Part shown: positions 10,127 through 20,641 of the stretch, piece after piece
Layout: each line of letters opens with the position of its first letter
How positions within the stretch are numbered: the stretch's first letter is position 1
Assembly (NCBI RefSeq): GCF_026420145.1
Contig: NZ_JAPMLV010000001.1
Coordinates: forward strand, 868,001 to 932,000
Direction: 5' to 3'
Source of the DNA: Enterobacter pseudoroggenkampii
Lineage (GTDB): Bacteria > Pseudomonadota > Gammaproteobacteria > Enterobacterales > Enterobacteriaceae
DNA: 64,000 nucleotides
Program-made: the position numbers and the translations under genes
Notes under the pieces: generated by a model
Told to the model about the DNA's origin: nothing
What the model saw: only the letters and a program-made list of their open reading frames with translations
Databases searched by the model: none

Positions 10127-10381
10127 TTAGTGCCGTTTATACTCATTTTCCTGATAGTCGCCAGATTCTATTTTTGCAATACCTGCCTCTAAAATAGAAA
10201 TAAACTGACGGGCGACGTCTGTTGTTAGCCACAGCGTCTGTCCAACTTCCGCTTCTTCACGGTTGAGTTGATTCGGGGTCTGGTAGTGCAAACGCAGCAT
10301 CAGCGCATCGTAGCTATCTACGGTACTGATATCCCAGCCAACAAGTGGATGGGTCTGGATCACTTCACTATTCTTTTCCAT
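10127..10381 (-). CDS. bssS: Biofilm regulator BssS
   Basis: 84 aa, almost identical to E. coli BssS (QTHPLVGWDISTVDSYDAL; QTLWLTTDVARQFISILEAG). E. coli BssS affects biofilm formation through indole and AI-2 signalling; the biochemical mechanism is unknown. The start at 10381 (MEKNSEVIQ) has AAGGGGG a few bases upstream; the longer frame to 10507 has no support. It stands alone with its own terminator, and the 270 bp upstream hold only its promoter region and the dinI terminator. Confidence 0.92.
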   Translation of the reverse strand: MEKNSEVIQTHPLVGWDISTVDSYDALMLRLHYQTPNQLNREEAEVGQTLWLTTDVARQFISILEAGIAKIESGDYQENEYKRH

Positions 10382-10604
10382 TATAACCCCCTTAATGCGT
10401 GTTAGAAGACAACGGCTTTGAGGTTCAATGCATGTTTTTCTGAAAGCATCTTCAGTATACCAAGTAATAAGGGTTCCGAAGGGAAAAATAAACAGGTGGC
10501 AACACATTTTTCTGCTTTTTAGGATTGTTCGAACAATAAAACACCATCTTGTTCACGATTCTTAAAGAAGATGCCGAATTAATTTGAACTTACCGTATTT
10601 TTAG

Positions 10605-10637
10605 ACAAAAAAAGCCGGGGCGACCCGGCAAAAAAAC
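10605..10637 (-). terminator. Terminator after dinI
   Basis: GCCGGGG-CGA-CCCGGC stem with A-runs on one side and T-runs on the other, about 20 bp past the dinI stop. Confidence 0.75.
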
Positions 10638-10654
10638 ACAATGAGGGAGCAGTA

Positions 10655-10900
10655 TTAATCCGTGATGAACCAGTCGTCTGCGCTTTCCCACGTTTCCTGC
10701 AGGATTTCGCTGATGCGATCTTTATCTTCTTTCGCCGCACCAATGACGGAGAGGTTGTTCGCCGCGGCGTAACGCACCGTTACGGCACCCGCGTTGTCGG
10801 GAAAGGTGTTGTTAATACGGCGGGATAATTCGCCTGCCAGTGCATCAAGCGCGCCGGCAGGCAGAACAGTTGTTTTGGCTATGGTGACTTCAATACGCAT
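10655..10900 (-). CDS. dinI: DNA damage-inducible protein DinI
   Basis: 81 aa, same length as E. coli DinI. It binds RecA filaments and modulates their coprotease activity, restraining UmuD cleavage late in the SOS response. The conserved ANNLSVIGA segment and the acidic C-terminal helix (ILQETWESADDW) that docks on RecA are present. A LexA box lies 20-39 bp upstream of the ATG, so it should be an SOS gene. Single-gene unit with a strong terminator. Confidence 0.95.
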   Translation of the reverse strand: MRIEVTIAKTTVLPAGALDALAGELSRRINNTFPDNAGAVTVRYAAANNLSVIGAAKEDKDRISEILQETWESADDWFITD

Positions 10901-10919
10901 AAATGCCCCCTGTGTAATA

Positions 10920-10939
10920 TACTGTTTATTTATACAGGT
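10920..10939 (-). promoter_or_regulatory. LexA (SOS) box of dinI
   Basis: TACTGTTTATTTATACAGGT: CTG-N10-CAG with an AT-rich spacer, close to the consensus TACTGTATATATATACAGTA, directly upstream of dinI. Confidence 0.9.
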
Positions 10940-10974
10940 ATATTATCGGTTTGACAACAAGGGGCATTGATTTT

Positions 10975-12021
10975 TTAACGTTTTACCGTCCAGTTAACGG
11001 TTTCGCCCGCCAGGAAGGGGATCAGCGTGTCATCCGTCAGCGCAATGGACTCCTCAACGTGGCTCGCTTTACGCTCCAGTTCGATGAAGCTGTCGTTGAC
11101 CGGCAGGCCGTAGAAGCGCGGGCCGTTAAGGGAGCAGAACGCTTCGAAATGTTCCAGCGCGTTCATCTCTTCAAATACGGTCGCGTAGCTGGCAAGCGCC
11201 GTTGGGGCGTTGAAGCAGCCTGCGCAGCCGCAGCTTGCCTCTTTACGGTGGCGGGCGTGAGGCGCGGAGTCGGTGCCGAGGAACGCGCGGGAGAACCCGC
11301 TGGCAACCAGCTCGCGCAGCGCCTGCTGGTGGATATTGCGCTTGAGAATCGGCAGGCAGTACAGGTGAGGGCGCACCCCGCCCACCAGCATGTGGTTACG
11401 GTTAAACATCAGGTGCTGCGGCGTAATGGTGGCGGCGATAAGATCGTTGCCGTCGCGCACGTACTCTGCCGCGTCTTTGGTGGTGATATGCTCAAAGACC
11501 ACTTTAAGCGCGGGCAGGCGCTGGCGCAGAGGCTCCATCACGGTCTCGATAAACCGGGCTTCACGGTCAAAGATGTCAATTTCGGCATGCGTGACTTCAC
11601 CATGGACCAGCAGCGGCATGCCCAGTTTCTGCATGCGCTCCAGAACCGGCATGATGGCATCAATGCTGGTGACGCCGTGGCTGGAGTTGGTGGTGGCATT
11701 CGCCGGATAGAGTTTCGCCGCCGTAAATACGCCTTCGTTAAACCCACGCTCCACTTCGTTAGGGTCCAGCGAGTCGGTCAGATAGCAGGTCATCAACGGG
11801 GTAAAATCGTGTCCCGCAGGCACGGCATCCAGGATGCGCTGGCGATAGGCTATCGCGGCATCGACGGTGGTGACTGGTGGAACCAGGTTAGGCATGACAA
11901 TCGCGCGGCCATAAATTTCGCTGGTATAAGGCACGACGGTTTTCAGCATATCGCCATCACGCAGATGGATATGCCAGTCGTCAGGGCGGCGGATTTTAAG
12001 AACCTGGGGTTGTGCAGTCAT
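10975..12021 (-). CDS. pyrC: Dihydroorotase PyrC
   Basis: Zinc amidohydrolase that cyclises N-carbamoyl-L-aspartate to L-dihydroorotate, the third step of pyrimidine synthesis. 348 aa as in E. coli. Metal ligands are visible: H17 and H19 in [10 protein letters not shown]103 (carbamylated bridging lysine) in AAKLYPANA, a His in LLVHGEV, a His in FEHITT, and Asp in GTDSAPH. The leader carries a PurR box and a pyrimidine-sensitive start-site hairpin. It lies upstream of dinI on the same strand but is separately controlled. Confidence 0.97.
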   Translation of the reverse strand: MTAQPQVLKIRRPDDWHIHLRDGDMLKTVVPYTSEIYGRAIVMPNLVPPVTTVDAAIAYRQRILDAVPAGHDFTPLMTCYLTDSLDPNEVERGFNEGVFTAAKLYPANATTNSSHGVTSIDAIMPVLERMQKLGMPLLVHGEVTHAEIDIFDREARFIETVMEPLRQRLPALKVVFEHITTKDAAEYVRDGNDLIAATITPQHLMFNRNHMLVGGVRPHLYCLPILKRNIHQQALRELVASGFSRAFLGTDSAPHARHRKEASCGCAGCFNAPTALASYATVFEEMNALEHFEAFCSLNGPRFYGLPVNDSFIELERKASHVEESIALTDDTLIPFLAGETVNWTVKR

Positions 12022-12084
12022 GGAAGCTCCGGCTTGTCAGGAATCAGTCATAAGGATGGCTGTTTTTGCCGGACACAAATCATA
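12022..12084 (-). promoter_or_regulatory. pyrC promoter -10 and translational-control leader
   Basis: TATGAT (minus strand, 12084-12079) is the -10 box, followed after seven bases by the C/G start region in GTCCGGC. TCCGGC at 12073-12068 can pair with GCCGGA at 12033-12028, which overlaps the GGAGC ribosome binding site. In E. coli, high CTP shifts initiation so that the transcript includes the upstream arm and translation is blocked; low CTP gives a shorter transcript without the hairpin. The same parts are present here. Confidence 0.75.
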
Positions 12085-12085
12085 A

Positions 12086-12101
12086 GCGGAAACGTTTTCG
12101 T
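12086..12101 (-). promoter_or_regulatory. PurR operator of pyrC
   Basis: The minus strand reads ACGAAAACGTTTCCGC, close to the PurR consensus ACGCAAACGTTTGCGT, immediately upstream of the pyrC -10 box as in E. coli. Confidence 0.8.
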
Positions 12102-12115
12102 TTGCACACTTTTCC

Positions 12116-12143
12116 GTAAAAAAAAGGGCGCCGCAGCGCCCTT
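12116..12143 (-). terminator. Terminator after yceB
   Basis: GGGCGC-CGCA-GCGCCC stem. On the minus strand it is followed by eight or more T residues, directly past the yceB stop. Confidence 0.8.
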
Positions 12144-12147
12144 CAGG

Positions 12148-12708
12148 TTAATCGGTGAAAGGAATGATGATTTCACCTGGCTTAACCTCTATGCCTTTTG
12201 CGTATTTTTTCGCCAGAGCTTCACCCTTGCTTTTATCTTCGCTTAAGACGTACGCGGGCTGCTGGTTGAAATAATTACGCAGCGACTGGTTGAGATAGGG
12301 CATCAGAGTTTGCAGAACCGGCGCCATCTTGTCCGGCGACACCTGCGCATCGACGACTTCCATCTCCTGGAGGAAAATCGCCCCTTTCTCTTTATTGAAC
12401 ACGGGAAGTGCCTTCAGCTTGAGCTTGATGTTGGCTTTCTGATTGCCAAAGAGGGAGGACATATCAAGATCCGCGTCACCGGCCAGGGTGACTTTGTTTG
12501 GCTCTTCACGTCCGATCTGGCTGGTCAGATTCGTGAGCACGATATGCGCGTCCGCCAGCCCCGGCACGCCAATGTCTTTAGAAAAATTGTTATGTTTTTC
12601 CAGCGCCTGATTAATTTCCTGTTCACTGACGGTATATTGCGTGAGCTGGTTACAGCCAACCAGCAGACCGCTGACAACTAATGCAGCGGCAAAGACAATT
12701 TTCTTCAT
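12148..12708 (-). CDS. yceB: Lipoprotein YceB (DUF1439)
   Basis: 186 aa outer-membrane-type lipoprotein with lipobox LLVGC (Cys19). The mature part is a DUF1439 domain with a tubular lipid-binding-like fold in the E. coli structure; the role is unknown. I chose ATG 12708, preceded by GAGGAAC, over the TTG-type start at 12720. Asn at +2 suggests outer-membrane sorting. In K-12 the next gene upstream is grxB, which is missing here; mdtH follows directly. Confidence 0.9.
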   Translation of the reverse strand: MKKIVFAAALVVSGLLVGCNQLTQYTVSEQEINQALEKHNNFSKDIGVPGLADAHIVLTNLTSQIGREEPNKVTLAGDADLDMSSLFGNQKANIKLKLKALPVFNKEKGAIFLQEMEVVDAQVSPDKMAPVLQTLMPYLNQSLRNYFNQQPAYVLSEDKSKGEALAKKYAKGIEVKPGEIIIPFTD

Positions 12709-12800
12709 AGTGTTCCTCAACGAAAAATCGGCGCTTCTGTCCTGTTACGCCAGTATGTCAGCGTGAATGGGCAGAAACCAGCAGAAAAAACTGAGAAGTG

Positions 12801-12821
12801 GGGCGGGAGGGACTCCCGCCC
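12801..12821 (-). terminator. Hairpin after mdtH, probable terminator
   Basis: GGGCGGGAG and CTCCCGCCC form a perfect 9-bp stem just past the mdtH stop. A T-run follows on the minus strand only after about 14 bases, so termination strength is uncertain. Confidence 0.4.
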
Positions 12822-12831
12822 GAGGGAAAGG

Positions 12832-14040
12832 CTACGCGCCAGGCTCGAGCATGCCGCTCGCGCTGCGTTTCTGGCTGAACTGCCACCACAGGGCAAGAAG
12901 CGTCATAAAGCCCACCACGCCGAGCATCATCCACGGGAGTTCGGGCTGGTTTAACGCTTTGCCGGCATCAAACAACCAGCCGCCCCCGGCGTAACCTAAT
13001 GCGCCGCCAAGCGCCAGCCCCAGCCGGCTGAAACCCATATAGCTGCCGCGCGCACGCGCATCCGCAAGGGAGGCGCTCAGCGTTTCACGGGCAGGCTCGG
13101 CGATGATCGACCCTATATAGAAGGTGCAAATCAGGGTAAACAGCTGCTGGAGAGAGTTCACCAGGCCGATTGGCATCATGCTCAGCGTCATCAGGAACAG
13201 CCCGGCCATCAGGCGATGCTCCAGACGAAAACGCCGTTCGCTCCAGCGGGCAATCGGATAAAGCAGCGTTAACGACAGGCAGGCTTCGATGGCGTACATC
13301 CATTTAACGGCAGCAGGCGTGCCAGCAATGTCGTTAACCATGATCGGCAGCATCAGCATGACCTGCACAGCCAGCATGTAGTAGCCCGTCAATGTCAGCA
13401 CATAGGTGACAAAACGTTTGTCGCGCAGGACGCGGCCAAGCCCTTCCCGGACAGGTGCTTTGACCGTCGACAGTTTCCAGGCGGGCAGGAACAGGCCATT
13501 AAACAGCGCGCACAAAATAAAGAGTACCGCGCCAGCCGCACAGACCAGACGGAAGTCATACTGCAGCAGCCAGCTTCCCAGCAGGGCGCCGACAACCGCC
13601 CCGGCACTGTCCTGCATCATGAGAATCGAGAAGAAGCGGCCGCGGTGCTGCGGGCGAATCAGCTTTACCACCAGCGCGGTGCGGGGCGGATCGAACAGCG
13701 TGCCCCCGATACCGGAGAGGAAACAGGAGAACCAGAGCAGCCACGGCTCCTGAGCGACCGCCATCGTGGCAAAGCCTGCCGCGCGCAGCAGCATACCGGT
13801 CACGATCATCGGTTTAGCGCCAAAGCGGTCGGCAATGGCCCCGCCAAAGACCCCCAGGCCCTGCTGGACAAACTGGCGTAACCCCAGGGCAATGCCAACC
13901 ATTAATGCCGCCCAGCCCATTTGATCGACAAAGCGAATCGATATCAGCGGGAAAACGACAAAAAAGCCGAGCACGACCAGCATGTTATCGACGAGCAGGA
14001 AATATTTACCCAGGCTCCTGGCCTGTGATACGCGGGACAT
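12832..14040 (-). CDS. mdtH: Multidrug efflux MFS transporter MdtH
   Basis: 402 aa, same length as E. coli MdtH (YceL), a 12-helix MFS antiporter linked to fluoroquinolone (norfloxacin, enoxacin) resistance on overexpression. MFS motif: [13 protein letters not shown] after helix 2. The start [14 protein letters not shown] matches homologues. The ribosome binding site GGAGGG lies inside a near-perfect palindrome that also covers part of the start codon, which could reduce translation. Paralogous in fold, not closely in sequence, to mdtG at the left of the window. Confidence 0.94.
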   Translation of the reverse strand: MSRVSQARSLGKYFLLVDNMLVVLGFFVVFPLISIRFVDQMGWAALMVGIALGLRQFVQQGLGVFGGAIADRFGAKPMIVTGMLLRAAGFATMAVAQEPWLLWFSCFLSGIGGTLFDPPRTALVVKLIRPQHRGRFFSILMMQDSAGAVVGALLGSWLLQYDFRLVCAAGAVLFILCALFNGLFLPAWKLSTVKAPVREGLGRVLRDKRFVTYVLTLTGYYMLAVQVMLMLPIMVNDIAGTPAAVKWMYAIEACLSLTLLYPIARWSERRFRLEHRLMAGLFLMTLSMMPIGLVNSLQQLFTLICTFYIGSIIAEPARETLSASLADARARGSYMGFSRLGLALGGALGYAGGGWLFDAGKALNQPELPWMMLGVVGFMTLLALWWQFSQKRSASGMLEPGA

Positions 14041-14058
14041 TTTCCCTCCAGGGAAAAT
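14039..14058 (-). promoter_or_regulatory. Palindrome covering the mdtH ribosome binding site and start
   Basis: ATTTTCCCT / AGGGAAAAT arms of 9 bp around a 2-bp centre. In mRNA this could fold as ATTTTCCC-TGGA-GGGAAAAT, with the Shine-Dalgarno GGAGGG in loop and stem and the AU of the AUG in the 3' arm. This suggests translational control, or chance. Confidence 0.45.
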
Positions 14059-14276
14059 AAGATGGTGAGCACGCTAACATTCTGCGGTGTCGCCGCGTTT
14101 TTTCCCACCCCTGAACGCGACAATATTTTTTTATCAAAAGGGTGCTTTGATAGAGAGTTCTCATCGAAAAGTGTGAAAAGAGGTGAAAATGGTATGTCAC
14201 TGTTTTCACAGACGGCGCAGGCGCAGGTATAGTAAAGCTAATGGGTAAGCTGAAGTGACGGGAAGGAGTGGTATCG

Positions 14277-14861
14277 ATGTTTGGCTATCGCAGTAATGTG
14301 CCAAAAGTGCGTCTGACAACGGACAGGCTGGTCGTTCGTCTGGTGCATGAGCGTGATGCCTGGCGTCTGGCGGATTATTACGCCGAGAATCGCCAGTTTT
14401 TAAAACCCTGGGAACCCGTTCGGGATGAGAGCCATTGTTACCCTTCCGGCTGGCAGGCGCGCCTCAGCATGATTACGGAATTTCACAAGCAGGGCAGCGC
14501 GTTTTATTTCGCGCTGCTGGATCCTGAAGAGAAAGAGATTATCGGGATCGCCAATTTTTCAAACGTGGTGCGGGGATCGTTTCACGCCTGCTACCTTGGC
14601 TACTCCATCGGCCAGAAATGGCAGGGGCAGGGGCTGATGTACGAGGCGTTAACGGTGGCGATCCGCTATATGCAACGCACGCAGCATATCCATCGCATCA
14701 TGGCGAACTATATGCCGCATAATCAGCGCAGCGGCAATTTGCTGGCGCGTTTAGGGTTCGAGAAAGAGGGTTACGCCAAAGACTATCTGCTGATAGACGG
14801 AGAGTGGCGCGACCACGTTCTGACGGCGTTAACCACCCGGGACTGGACCGCAGGTCGTTAA
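14277..14861 (+). CDS. rimJ: Ribosomal protein S5 alanine N-acetyltransferase RimJ
   Basis: GNAT-fold enzyme acetylating the N-terminal Ala of ribosomal protein S5, also linked to ribosome maturation and to thermoregulation of pap pili in E. coli. 194 aa from ATG 14277 ([13 protein letters not shown]), which has AAGGAG about 9 bp upstream. The acetyl-CoA binding motif A is [14 protein letters not shown], and the conserved [18 protein letters not shown] follows. It is followed after 9 bp by yceH and then mviM, forming a rimJ-yceH-mviM cluster as in E. coli. Confidence 0.95.
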   Translation: MFGYRSNVPKVRLTTDRLVVRLVHERDAWRLADYYAENRQFLKPWEPVRDESHCYPSGWQARLSMITEFHKQGSAFYFALLDPEEKEIIGIANFSNVVRGSFHACYLGYSIGQKWQGQGLMYEALTVAIRYMQRTQHIHRIMANYMPHNQRSGNLLARLGFEKEGYAKDYLLIDGEWRDHVLTALTTRDWTAGR

Positions 14862-14870
14862 GGAGAAAAG

Positions 14871-15521
14871 ATGAAGTATCAGCTAAACGGTACAGAAGCG
14901 CGCGTGATTGGGTGCTTACTCGAAAAACAGGTCACCACGCCGGAGCAGTATCCGCTCTCCGTCAACGCCGTGACCATGGCCTGCAACCAGAAGACCAACC
15001 GCGAGCCGGTGATGAACCTCAGCGAGCATGAGGTTCAGGACGTGCTCGATGCATTGGTAAAACGCCACTATCTGCGCACCGTCAGCGGCTTCGGCAACCG
15101 CGTGACCAAATACGAACAGCGCTTTTGTAACTCCGAATTTGGCGATCTGAAGCTGAGCAGTGCGGAAGTGGCGGTCATCACCACGCTGTTGCTGCGCGGG
15201 GCGCAGACACCGGGGGAACTGCGCACGCGCGCTTCCCGTATGCATGAGTTCAGCGATATGCCGGAGGTCGAGCAGACCCTGGAAGGGCTGGCTTCTCGCG
15301 AAGACGGTCCATACGTGGTGCGTCTGGCGCGCGAGCCGGGAAAACGCGAAAGCCGCTATATGCATCTGTTCAGCGGTGACGTCGATGTCGCTACCGTGGA
15401 GAGCGACGCGGGAGCCTCAGCAAGCAATGACAGCCTTGCCGCGCGCGTAGAGGCGCTGGAAGATGAGGTCGCCGGGCTGAAACAGCGTCTGGATGCGTTG
15501 CTGGCACATTTGGGAGACTGA
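14871..15521 (+). CDS. yceH: YceH family protein (DUF480)
   Basis: 216 aa (E. coli 215). Two winged-helix-like DUF480 units cover about residues 1-80 and 85-165; the first begins [22 protein letters not shown]-terminal coiled-coil segment ([20 protein letters not shown]) follows. The protein resembles a DNA-binding or scaffolding protein, but the role is unknown. It sits 9 bp after rimJ and 2 bp before mviM, so it is very likely co-transcribed and translationally coupled. Confidence 0.9.
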   Translation: MKYQLNGTEARVIGCLLEKQVTTPEQYPLSVNAVTMACNQKTNREPVMNLSEHEVQDVLDALVKRHYLRTVSGFGNRVTKYEQRFCNSEFGDLKLSSAEVAVITTLLLRGAQTPGELRTRASRMHEFSDMPEVEQTLEGLASREDGPYVVRLAREPGKRESRYMHLFSGDVDVATVESDAGASASNDSLAARVEALEDEVAGLKQRLDALLAHLGD

Positions 15522-15523
15522 CG

Positions 15524-16447
15524 GTGAAAAAATTACGCGTAGGCGTGGTGGGGCTGGGCGGCATCGCGCAAAAAGCCTGGCTGCCTGTTTTAGGTGCAGC
15601 GACGGACTGGACCCTGCAAGGGGCATGGTCACCCACCCGAGAAAAGGCAGAACGTATCTGCGAAACCTGGCGCATGCCGTATGCTGCCTCCCTGCAGGAT
15701 CTGGCCCGCGAGTGTGATGCGGTTTTTGTGCATACCTCAACGGCAACCCACTATCAGGTGGTGAGCGAGCTGCTCAATTTGGGGGTTCACGTCTGCGTGG
15801 ATAAACCGCTGGCTGAAAATGTTCAGGATGCCGAACGGCTGATTGAGCTGGCCGCGCGCAAAAAACTGACGCTGATGGTGGGCTTCAACCGCCGCTTTGC
15901 GCCGCTTTATCAACAGCTGAAGGCGCAGTTGGGCACGCTCGCCTCGCTGCGGATGGATAAGCACCGTACCGACAGCATTGGGCCAAACGATTTGCGCTTC
16001 ACGCTGCTGGATGACTATCTGCACGTTGTGGATACGGCGCTGTGGCTCGCCAGCGACAATGCACAGCTGCAAAGTGGCACGCTACTGACGAACGAGCAGG
16101 GTGAAATGGTCTACGCCGAACATCATTTCGCGATTGACCATCTACAGATCACGACCAGCATGCATCGTCGTGCGGGGAGTCAGCGTGAATCCGTCCAGGC
16201 CGTTACCGACAGCGCGTTGTACGACATAACCGACATGCGTGAATGGCGGGAAGAGAAGGGCAGCGGCGTGGTGACGCTACCTGCCCCTGGCTGGCAGAGC
16301 ACGCTTGAACAGCGCGGTTTTGCCGGTTGTGCCCGCCACTTTATCTCCTGCGTGCAAAATCAGACGGTTCCTGAAACGTCCGGTGAGCAGGCCATTATGG
16401 CGCAGCGCATTGTGGAAAGGCTCTGGCGCGAGGCCATGAGCGAATAA
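15524..16447 (+). CDS. mviM: Gfo/Idh/MocA family oxidoreductase MviM
   Basis: 307 aa, as in E. coli YceM/MviM. The N-terminal Rossmann NAD(P)-binding motif is VGVVGLGGIAQKAW (residues about 6-19). The conserved CVDKPLAENVQDAERL (EKP-type) motif lies near residue 90, and a C-terminal alpha/beta substrate domain follows. The substrate is unknown; position just before the lipid II flippase gene is conserved in enterics. Together with murJ this is the locus originally described as mviM-mviN in Salmonella. Confidence 0.9.
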   Translation: MKKLRVGVVGLGGIAQKAWLPVLGAATDWTLQGAWSPTREKAERICETWRMPYAASLQDLARECDAVFVHTSTATHYQVVSELLNLGVHVCVDKPLAENVQDAERLIELAARKKLTLMVGFNRRFAPLYQQLKAQLGTLASLRMDKHRTDSIGPNDLRFTLLDDYLHVVDTALWLASDNAQLQSGTLLTNEQGEMVYAEHHFAIDHLQITTSMHRRAGSQRESVQAVTDSALYDITDMREWREEKGSGVVTLPAPGWQSTLEQRGFAGCARHFISCVQNQTVPETSGEQAIMAQRIVERLWREAMSE

Positions 16448-16492
16448 CTCGCTGTAACATCTGCGGATAGTAATTCGTTGAAATCCGGTTAG

Positions 16493-18112
<1,620 letters not shown>

Positions 18113-18171
18113 ACGCCAAAAGGGGAGTTCACCTTATGGTGCTCCCCACTGCATGATTTGTCGCTGATGCG

Positions 18172-18597
18172 TCAAATCGAAATCTTTTTCACACCCGCAA
18201 TACGCGCAGTCGCTGTCTGACCATCCGCACCGTACAGTCCGGTTTCTTTATGCGGTTTCAACACCTCAAGCGCCTGCTGATTACGCTCAATCTGACCTTC
18301 CAGTAGCCAGCCGTTATGCTGGTTAAGATCGCGCAGGTGCTGGGTTTTTTCGGTAATGGTCTGCCAGCGCTCAATAATATCGTCATTGGCGCTGCGCTTC
18401 GGATCCTGCTCAGCGCGGCGTTGTTGCTCCAGATAATCCAGCGTCGCCAGAAGCGAACTCTTATCTTCAGTAATACGCTGCAGCGCGCTGCCGTTGATGT
18501 GACCGGAAGAGAGATGCTGTTGTTCAGCGTCCATTACCGTTTTCAGGTCGTTCAGGACAACCGTCATTTGATCCAGTATTTCTGACAGTCGACTCAT
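18172..18597 (-). CDS. flgN: Flagellar export chaperone FlgN
   Basis: 141 aa (E. coli 138), all-helical. It binds the hook-filament junction proteins FlgK and FlgL and escorts them to the flagellar export apparatus. FlgN family features are visible: an N-terminal long helical pair and a central NGSALQRITEDKSSLLATLD segment. The gene starts 4 bp after flgM and should be translated from the flgM (sigma-28) and flgA (class 2) transcripts. Its client genes flgK and flgL are at the far end of the same cluster. Confidence 0.94.
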   Translation of the reverse strand: MSRLSEILDQMTVVLNDLKTVMDAEQQHLSSGHINGSALQRITEDKSSLLATLDYLEQQRRAEQDPKRSANDDIIERWQTITEKTQHLRDLNQHNGWLLEGQIERNQQALEVLKPHKETGLYGADGQTATARIAGVKKISI

Positions 18598-18601
18598 ACG
18601 G

Positions 18602-18895
18602 TTAGTTACTCTGTAAGAAACTCTGTGCTTCCTGAATCAGGGCATCAGCGATCTTGCTGGTATCCATTTTCAGTTCACCGTTACGAATAGCCGTTTTCAG
18701 CGCTTCAACACGTTCCATATTGATATCGTTGGTGCCTGGCTGCATCAGTTTCGCCTGCGCATCGCTCAGGGTCACGCTGGTGCTGTTGGACATTGACGGT
18801 TTTTCCAGACGCGTTTTCTGCGCAGGAGTGTCATTCGTTTCGCGAGGTTGTACAGCGCTTACCGGCTTCAGGGCTGATGTACGATCAATGCTCAT
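18602..18895 (-). CDS. flgM: Anti-sigma-28 factor FlgM
   Basis: 97 aa. It binds and inhibits FliA (sigma-28) until the hook-basal body is complete, then is exported through it, so late genes are switched on. The C-terminal sigma-binding region ([19 protein letters not shown]) is well conserved and the N-terminal half is Ser/Thr/Pro-rich and probably disordered, as expected. A textbook sigma-28 promoter lies about 60 bp upstream. Order flgA-flgM-flgN on the minus strand is that of E. coli and Salmonella. Confidence 0.96.
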   Translation of the reverse strand: MSIDRTSALKPVSAVQPRETNDTPAQKTRLEKPSMSNSTSVTLSDAQAKLMQPGTNDINMERVEALKTAIRNGELKMDTSKIADALIQEAQSFLQSN

Positions 18896-18955
18896 AGTGT
18901 TGTCCTCATCGAGGGTTCGCGGCGTTTGCGCCTGACATCATCATTAGTGGAATAT

Positions 18956-18982
18956 TTATCGGCACGCGCCGCGAAATCTTTA
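18956..18982 (-). promoter_or_regulatory. Sigma-28 (FliA) promoter of flgMN
   Basis: The minus strand reads TAAAGATT, an 11-base spacer, then GCCGATAA, matching the sigma-28 consensus TAAAGTTT-N11-GCCGATAA at 14 of 16 positions. It lies about 60 bp upstream of the flgM start, allowing flgMN expression at the late stage. Confidence 0.9.
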
Positions 18983-18988
18983 AAAAGA

Positions 18989-19648
18989 TTATAGGTTAAT
19001 CAGAATATTCCCATCAGAATCGACGGTTCCGCTCACCACCTGGCCTGAGGACATTCTGACGCGGATGTTTTGCGCCACCGCGGCATTGTTTAACGCTTTC
19101 CCTTCACTGTTGATACTAAAGCCCTCTCCGTTGGCCACCACCATCACCTGCTGGCCCGCTTTTATCCGCCATGCCTGGCGCAGCATTGAGAGCTGTATCG
19201 GCTGGCCTGGTGTAACATCACGCAGGCTGACGGCGTCCTGTGCCTGATTTATTTCCAGCATGGTGCGTGGAGGCAGCTGATCCAGACGGCCGCGTTTTAA
19301 CGTCACGCTGTTCGTCTGCAGTACGCTGCCGCGCGCAATGGGCACGGCGGCGACAACATAATTGCCCGTCGCCTGAACTGCAACCTGTAAATAGCGTTTT
19401 TCGTTGGCGCAGCGTGCCAGCACGTTCACATTCCCCCAAAGCTTTGTGAACCCCACCACGCTGAACGAAGGCTGGTCACACGTCGGGTACAGATTCGGTG
19501 GCGTGCGCACGGTAACGGTAACGTCATCGCTAAAGCCTGCCAGCTTCTCAGCAAAGAAAGCCGTCAACTGATCCTGTAAGCCTTCAGCCTGCACCAGCGG
19601 GCTAAACAGCCAGAAAATTGCCATCAGGCCACGTTTTAACGTTTGCAT
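18989..19648 (-). CDS. flgA: Flagellar P-ring assembly chaperone FlgA
   Basis: 219 aa periplasmic protein that assists FlgI polymerisation into the P-ring. Signal peptide over the first ~21 residues (hydrophobic GLMAIFWLFSPLVQA). The C-terminal half is a SAF-type domain (VAAVPIARGSVLQ; LRDVTPGQPIQLSML). I chose ATG 19648, matching the E. coli length, over the GTG at 19660 four codons upstream; GGTGGA lies just before it. Divergent from flgB with about 157 bp between, where the FlhDC-dependent class 2 promoters should lie. Confidence 0.93.
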   Translation of the reverse strand: MQTLKRGLMAIFWLFSPLVQAEGLQDQLTAFFAEKLAGFSDDVTVTVRTPPNLYPTCDQPSFSVVGFTKLWGNVNVLARCANEKRYLQVAVQATGNYVVAAVPIARGSVLQTNSVTLKRGRLDQLPPRTMLEINQAQDAVSLRDVTPGQPIQLSMLRQAWRIKAGQQVMVVANGEGFSINSEGKALNNAAVAQNIRVRMSSGQVVSGTVDSDGNILINL

Positions 19649-19805
19649 CGCAAGTTCCACCGTTTCCAGAGTTGAATGAATTCTACCTGCAGTGGTTTTG
19701 CATCAACGCAATAAATAGCGACGCATTTTGCGCTTATTCCGTCGATAGGGGAGACCGGGTGAGATTTAAGCTGTGAACTGAAATTTTGCCATCAGCGGAG
19801 GAGAC

Positions 19806-20222
19806 ATGCTCGATAAACTCGACGCCGCGTTACGTTTTCAGCAGGAAGCGCTCAATTTACGCGCCCAGCGGCAGGAGATTTTAGCCGCCAACATCGCTAA
19901 CGCCGATACCCCAGGGTTTCAGGCGCGCGATATTGATTTTTCCAGTGAACTCAAAAAGGTGATGGAGCGTGGACGTGCCGAAGGAACGGGTGTTGCACTT
20001 GCCATGACATCCTCTCGCCATATTCCTGCTCAGGCGATGACCGCGCCAGCGACCGATTTACTTTACCGCATTCCCGATCAGCCCTCACTCGACGGTAACA
20101 CCGTGGATATGGACCGGGAGCGTACGCAGTTTGCCGATAACAGCCTGAAATACCAGACGGGCCTGACCGTACTCGGCGGACAAATCAAAGGCATGATGAA
20201 CGTCCTGCAGGGGGGGAACTGA
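19806..20222 (+). CDS. flgB: Flagellar basal-body rod protein FlgB
   Basis: 138 aa, proximal rod subunit nearest the MS ring. The N-terminal rod/hook signature is [18 protein letters not shown] (residues about 27-44). No signal peptide, since it is exported by the flagellar type III system. First gene of the ten-gene flgBCDEFGHIJ operon with flgKL following. A strong GGAGGAG ribosome binding site lies just before the ATG. Confidence 0.97.
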   Translation: MLDKLDAALRFQQEALNLRAQRQEILAANIANADTPGFQARDIDFSSELKKVMERGRAEGTGVALAMTSSRHIPAQAMTAPATDLLYRIPDQPSLDGNTVDMDRERTQFADNSLKYQTGLTVLGGQIKGMMNVLQGGN

Positions 20223-20225
20223 TAG

Positions 20226-20630
20226 ATGGCCTTGTTGAATATTTTTGATATCGCCGGTTCGGCGTTAACCGCGCAGTCCAAACGCCTGAACGTGGCTGCC
20301 AGTAACCTGGCAAACGCCGACAGCGTCACCGGACCCGACGGCCAGCCTTATCGTGCCAAACAGGTTGTCTTTCAGGTCGATGCTGCGCCGGGCGCGGCGA
20401 CGGGCGGCGTGAAGGTGTCTGATGTGGTAGAGAGCCAGGCGCCTGACAGGCTGGTGTATGAGCCGGGTAACCCGCTCGCGGATGCCAGCGGATACGTGAA
20501 GATGCCAAACGTGGATGTGGTGGGTGAGATGGTGAACTCCATGTCGGCTTCCCGTAGCTACCAGGCCAACGTCGAAGTGCTTAATACCGTGAAGAGCATG
20601 ATGCTCAAAACACTCACTCTCGGCCAGTAA
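20226..20630 (+). CDS. flgC: Flagellar basal-body rod protein FlgC
   Basis: 134 aa proximal rod subunit. N-terminal motif [18 protein letters not shown] and C-terminal heptad region [16 protein letters not shown], typical of the axial protein family that self-assembles through terminal coiled coils. It begins 3 bp after flgB and is followed 11 bp later by flgD. Confidence 0.97.
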   Translation: MALLNIFDIAGSALTAQSKRLNVAASNLANADSVTGPDGQPYRAKQVVFQVDAAPGAATGGVKVSDVVESQAPDRLVYEPGNPLADASGYVKMPNVDVVGEMVNSMSASRSYQANVEVLNTVKSMMLKTLTLGQ

Positions 20631-20641
20631 AGGAGACATGC

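Noticed and set aside
10951..12246. 431-codon open frame on the plus strand
   Set aside because: Lies wholly antisense to pyrC and the end of yceB; His/Arg/Gln-rich composition typical of a shadow frame and no family features.
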